DNA of 5,361 nucleotides from Ruminococcus sp. (GTDB lineage Bacteria > Bacillota > Clostridia > Oscillospirales > Ruminococcaceae): contig DNLQ01000186.1 of assembly GCA_003488415.1 (NCBI GenBank), forward strand, positions 1 through 5,361, written 5' to 3'. Each line of letters starts with the position of its first letter. The first letter of the stretch is position 1. Below the pieces are notes generated by a model that did no database searches, was not told the origin of the DNA, and saw only the letters and a program-made list of their open reading frames with translations. The translations under genes and the position numbers were made by a program. Shown in pieces: positions 5,006 through 5,361 of the stretch.

Positions 5006-5361
5006 TTATCCAACGGTGAATTCTGACTGAACAGCAACGATATCGTCAGTGACGGTTCTTACTGTTATCTTGTAGATGTACTTTCCTGCCTGGAGTGAAT
5101 TGAATGTAAGCAGATCATCGAATCTTGCCTTGAGGTCATAAGTAGTAGTGCCGGGCTTATCCTCACAGTACAGTATCTTTGTCTTGCCGTCAGCGCTGTA
5201 GACACCTCCGGATACCTGTCCGATGGTATGATTTGAACTGATGATGCCTCCGATCGAGAAAGGCTGACCGATGGTGAGCTTTCCGGTGGGAGCGATCTTT
5301 CCGGTAACAGCAACACTTGAAGCAGTCTGACCGTTTGCAGCAGTACTTCCGCCGCCGACAG
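5006..5361 (-). CDS. C-terminal part of a probable secreted protein with Ig-like domain (partial)
   Basis: The minus strand is open from the window edge to a TAA at 5008-5006, giving 117 C-terminal residues; the N-terminus lies outside. The visible part begins with a Gly/Ser/Ala/Thr-rich linker (VGGGSTAANGQTASS), followed by one beta-rich domain. Recognisable elements are IGQPFSIGGIISSNHTIGQV, then GGVYSADGK, a middle TYDLKA strand, LQAGKYIYKITV, and the terminal QSEFTVG. This strand pattern resembles the small Ig-like domain that accompanies lysozymes, amidases and other exported cell-wall or polysaccharide enzymes in Clostridia, so the full protein is probably extracellular. Any enzyme domain would be upstream and is not visible, so no function is assigned. 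It converges on mntP and shares the palindromic terminator at 4936-4972. Confidence 0.8.
   Translation of the reverse strand, partial: VGGGSTAANGQTASSVAVTGKIAPTGKLTIGQPFSIGGIISSNHTIGQVSGGVYSADGKTKILYCEDKPGTTTYDLKARFDDLLTFNSLQAGKYIYKITVRTVTDDIVAVQSEFTVG

Noticed and set aside
5065..5316. An 83-codon minus-strand frame inside the right-edge gene
   Set aside because: It is out of phase with the Ig-like reading frame and its Ser/Arg-rich translation matches nothing recognisable.
1..5361. tRNA or rRNA genes, CRISPR arrays, insertion sequences, attachment sites or phage genes
   Set aside because: No cloverleaf, spaced repeats, transposase-like frame or target duplication was seen. The window is densely packed with core genes.

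Overview
The window looks like chromosomal housekeeping DNA from a Gram-positive anaerobe of the class Clostridia, most likely Ruminococcus or a close relative in the Oscillospiraceae. The evidence is indirect but consistent. L27 carries the Firmicutes-type N-terminal extension and is paired with its protease Prp. A Mini-III RNase is present, ribosome binding sites are strong and GGAGG-like, and base composition is moderate. The last gene encodes a secreted-type Ig-like domain of a kind common in clostridial cell-wall enzymes. The genus is an inference and was not tested by any search.

Layout, left to right. Bases 1-81 are an untranslated leader that folds into a bulged hairpin just upstream of the rplU ribosome binding site, in the place of the ribosomal protein L21 leader. 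Next comes the compact cluster rplU (L21), prp (L27 protease) and rpmA (L27), closed by an intrinsic terminator at 1013-1041. Only 27 bases after the terminator's T run, obg begins, followed by mrnC (Mini-III), a 60-residue single-pass membrane protein of unknown function, and yebC. A GC-rich hairpin without a T run separates yebC from a GNAT acetyltransferase gene, which is followed by mntP (manganese exporter). A perfect 36-bp palindrome ends this plus-strand series and also serves a convergent minus-strand gene, whose last 117 codons are in the window and run off the right edge.

How the genes fit together. The left and middle parts form a ribosome-building and RNA-maturation block. L21 and L27 are 50S proteins, Prp trims L27 so that its N-terminus can reach the peptidyl transferase centre, Obg is a 50S assembly GTPase, Mini-III matures 23S rRNA, and YebC acts in translation or transcription control. 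The acetyltransferase and MntP are less clearly related and may simply be co-transcribed or have their own promoter.

Nothing here is a clearly new system. The items most worth a second look are the uncharacterised glycine-zipper membrane protein lodged between mrnC and yebC, the terminator placed inside the rplU-obg cluster, the bulged L21 leader, and the 9-bp GC-rich hairpin after yebC.
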